From UJ101 sp047975265 (lineage in GTDB: Bacteria; Bacteroidota; Bacteroidia; Flavobacteriales; UJ101), in the NCBI GenBank assembly GCA_047975265.1, contig JBKEDE010000033.1, positions 1 to 64,000 on the forward strand: DNA of 64,000 bases, read 5' to 3'. Positions 63,923-64,000 of the stretch are shown here, piece by piece. Position 1 is the stretch's first letter, and each line of letters starts with the position of its first letter. A program made the translations under genes and the position numbers. The notes beneath the pieces were generated by a model. That model did not search any database. It worked only from the letters and a program-made list of their open reading frames with translations, and had not been told where the DNA came from.

Positions 63923-63954
63923 TTGTGTATTTCTAATTATTAATTTTACTTTTG
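63923..63954 (+). promoter_or_regulatory. Promoter for the gene at the window edge
   Basis: TTG (63923-63925), a 21-base spacer and TACTTTTG (63947-63954), matching the Bacteroidota pattern, 20 bases before the next ATG. Confidence 0.5.
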
Positions 63955-63974
63955 TCGGATAATTTTTTAAATAT

Positions 63975-64000
63975 ATGAATTATTCCAGGAAAAGTTTTAT
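63975..64000 (+). CDS. Start of a gene cut by the window end
   Basis: ATG 63975 begins MNYSRKSF and runs off the window. The promoter-like boxes just upstream support a real start, but eight codons are too few to name a product. Confidence 0.4.

Noticed and set aside
1..64000. CRISPR arrays, tRNA or rRNA genes, complete prophage
   Set aside because: No regularly spaced repeats, no cloverleaf-like sequences with CCA-type ends and no phage structural genes were seen on reading through; a covariance-model search would be needed to exclude small RNAs.

Overview
The window looks like a chromosome segment of a low-GC member of the Bacteroidota, class Flavobacteriia (Flavobacteriaceae or Weeksellaceae type). 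Support: strongly AT-rich DNA with A/T-ending codons; a gliding-motility peptidyl-prolyl isomerase (GldI); cyclophilin-FKBP fusions; menaquinone genes; a CzcA transporter fused to a TolC-like domain; many lipoprotein signal peptides; and a Bacteroidota-type -7 box (TANNTTTG) upstream of many genes. The genus cannot be fixed from what I see.

Layout. 1-1846 is a decayed accessory region: an IS1-type transposase end, a frameshifted membrane protein, a deleted Rhs/YD-repeat core and two broken lipoprotein-like genes. 1814-8410 holds diacylglycerol kinase and then a heavy-metal efflux operon (His/Cys-rich small protein, CzcA-TolC fusion, CzcB-type lipoprotein adaptor). 8411-10266 has two small secreted/TPR genes in cassette-like surroundings. 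10316-13542 is an AraC-type regulator divergent from hemA-hemC. 13557-16132 has menC and dnaB. 16342-19521 has catalase, a DCC thiol protein and mnmA. 19593-21380 has a small lipoprotein, an NlpC/P60 peptidase and ndk. 21539-25257 is a row of DHH phosphoesterase, gldI and two cyclophilin-FKBP fusions, giving five PPIase domains in a row. 25258-26520 is a second graveyard of broken secreted and lipoprotein genes, a GC-rich foreign fragment and a YoeB-toxin relic.

From 26615 to the end the window is mostly housekeeping: asnB, a DUF2795 protein with secA, a multi-pass membrane protein, rimO, glmM, menA, gltBD, lepA, a LemA/TPM/TPM cluster, a PduO-type cobalamin adenosyltransferase, lptB, an SDR epimerase, a partial biotin operon (bioF, M23 lipoprotein, bioD), a rhomboid protease, yebC, rpsF-rpsR-rplI, an OsmC protein, an envelope operon (ftsK, lolA-like, lptF/G-like, ribB with a degenerate ribA-like half), ligA, a YceI protein and the start of one more gene.

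How they fit together: envelope biogenesis is a recurring theme (LptB, LptF/G-like, LolA-like, FtsK, SecA, secreted folding catalysts, cell-wall peptidases). A second theme is cofactor supply (haem, menaquinone, biotin, riboflavin, cobalamin). I found no tRNA, rRNA, CRISPR array or intact prophage. The most unusual parts are the two relic regions, the direct-repeat operator candidate in front of hemA, the five-domain PPIase row and the internal signal peptide in the efflux fusion.
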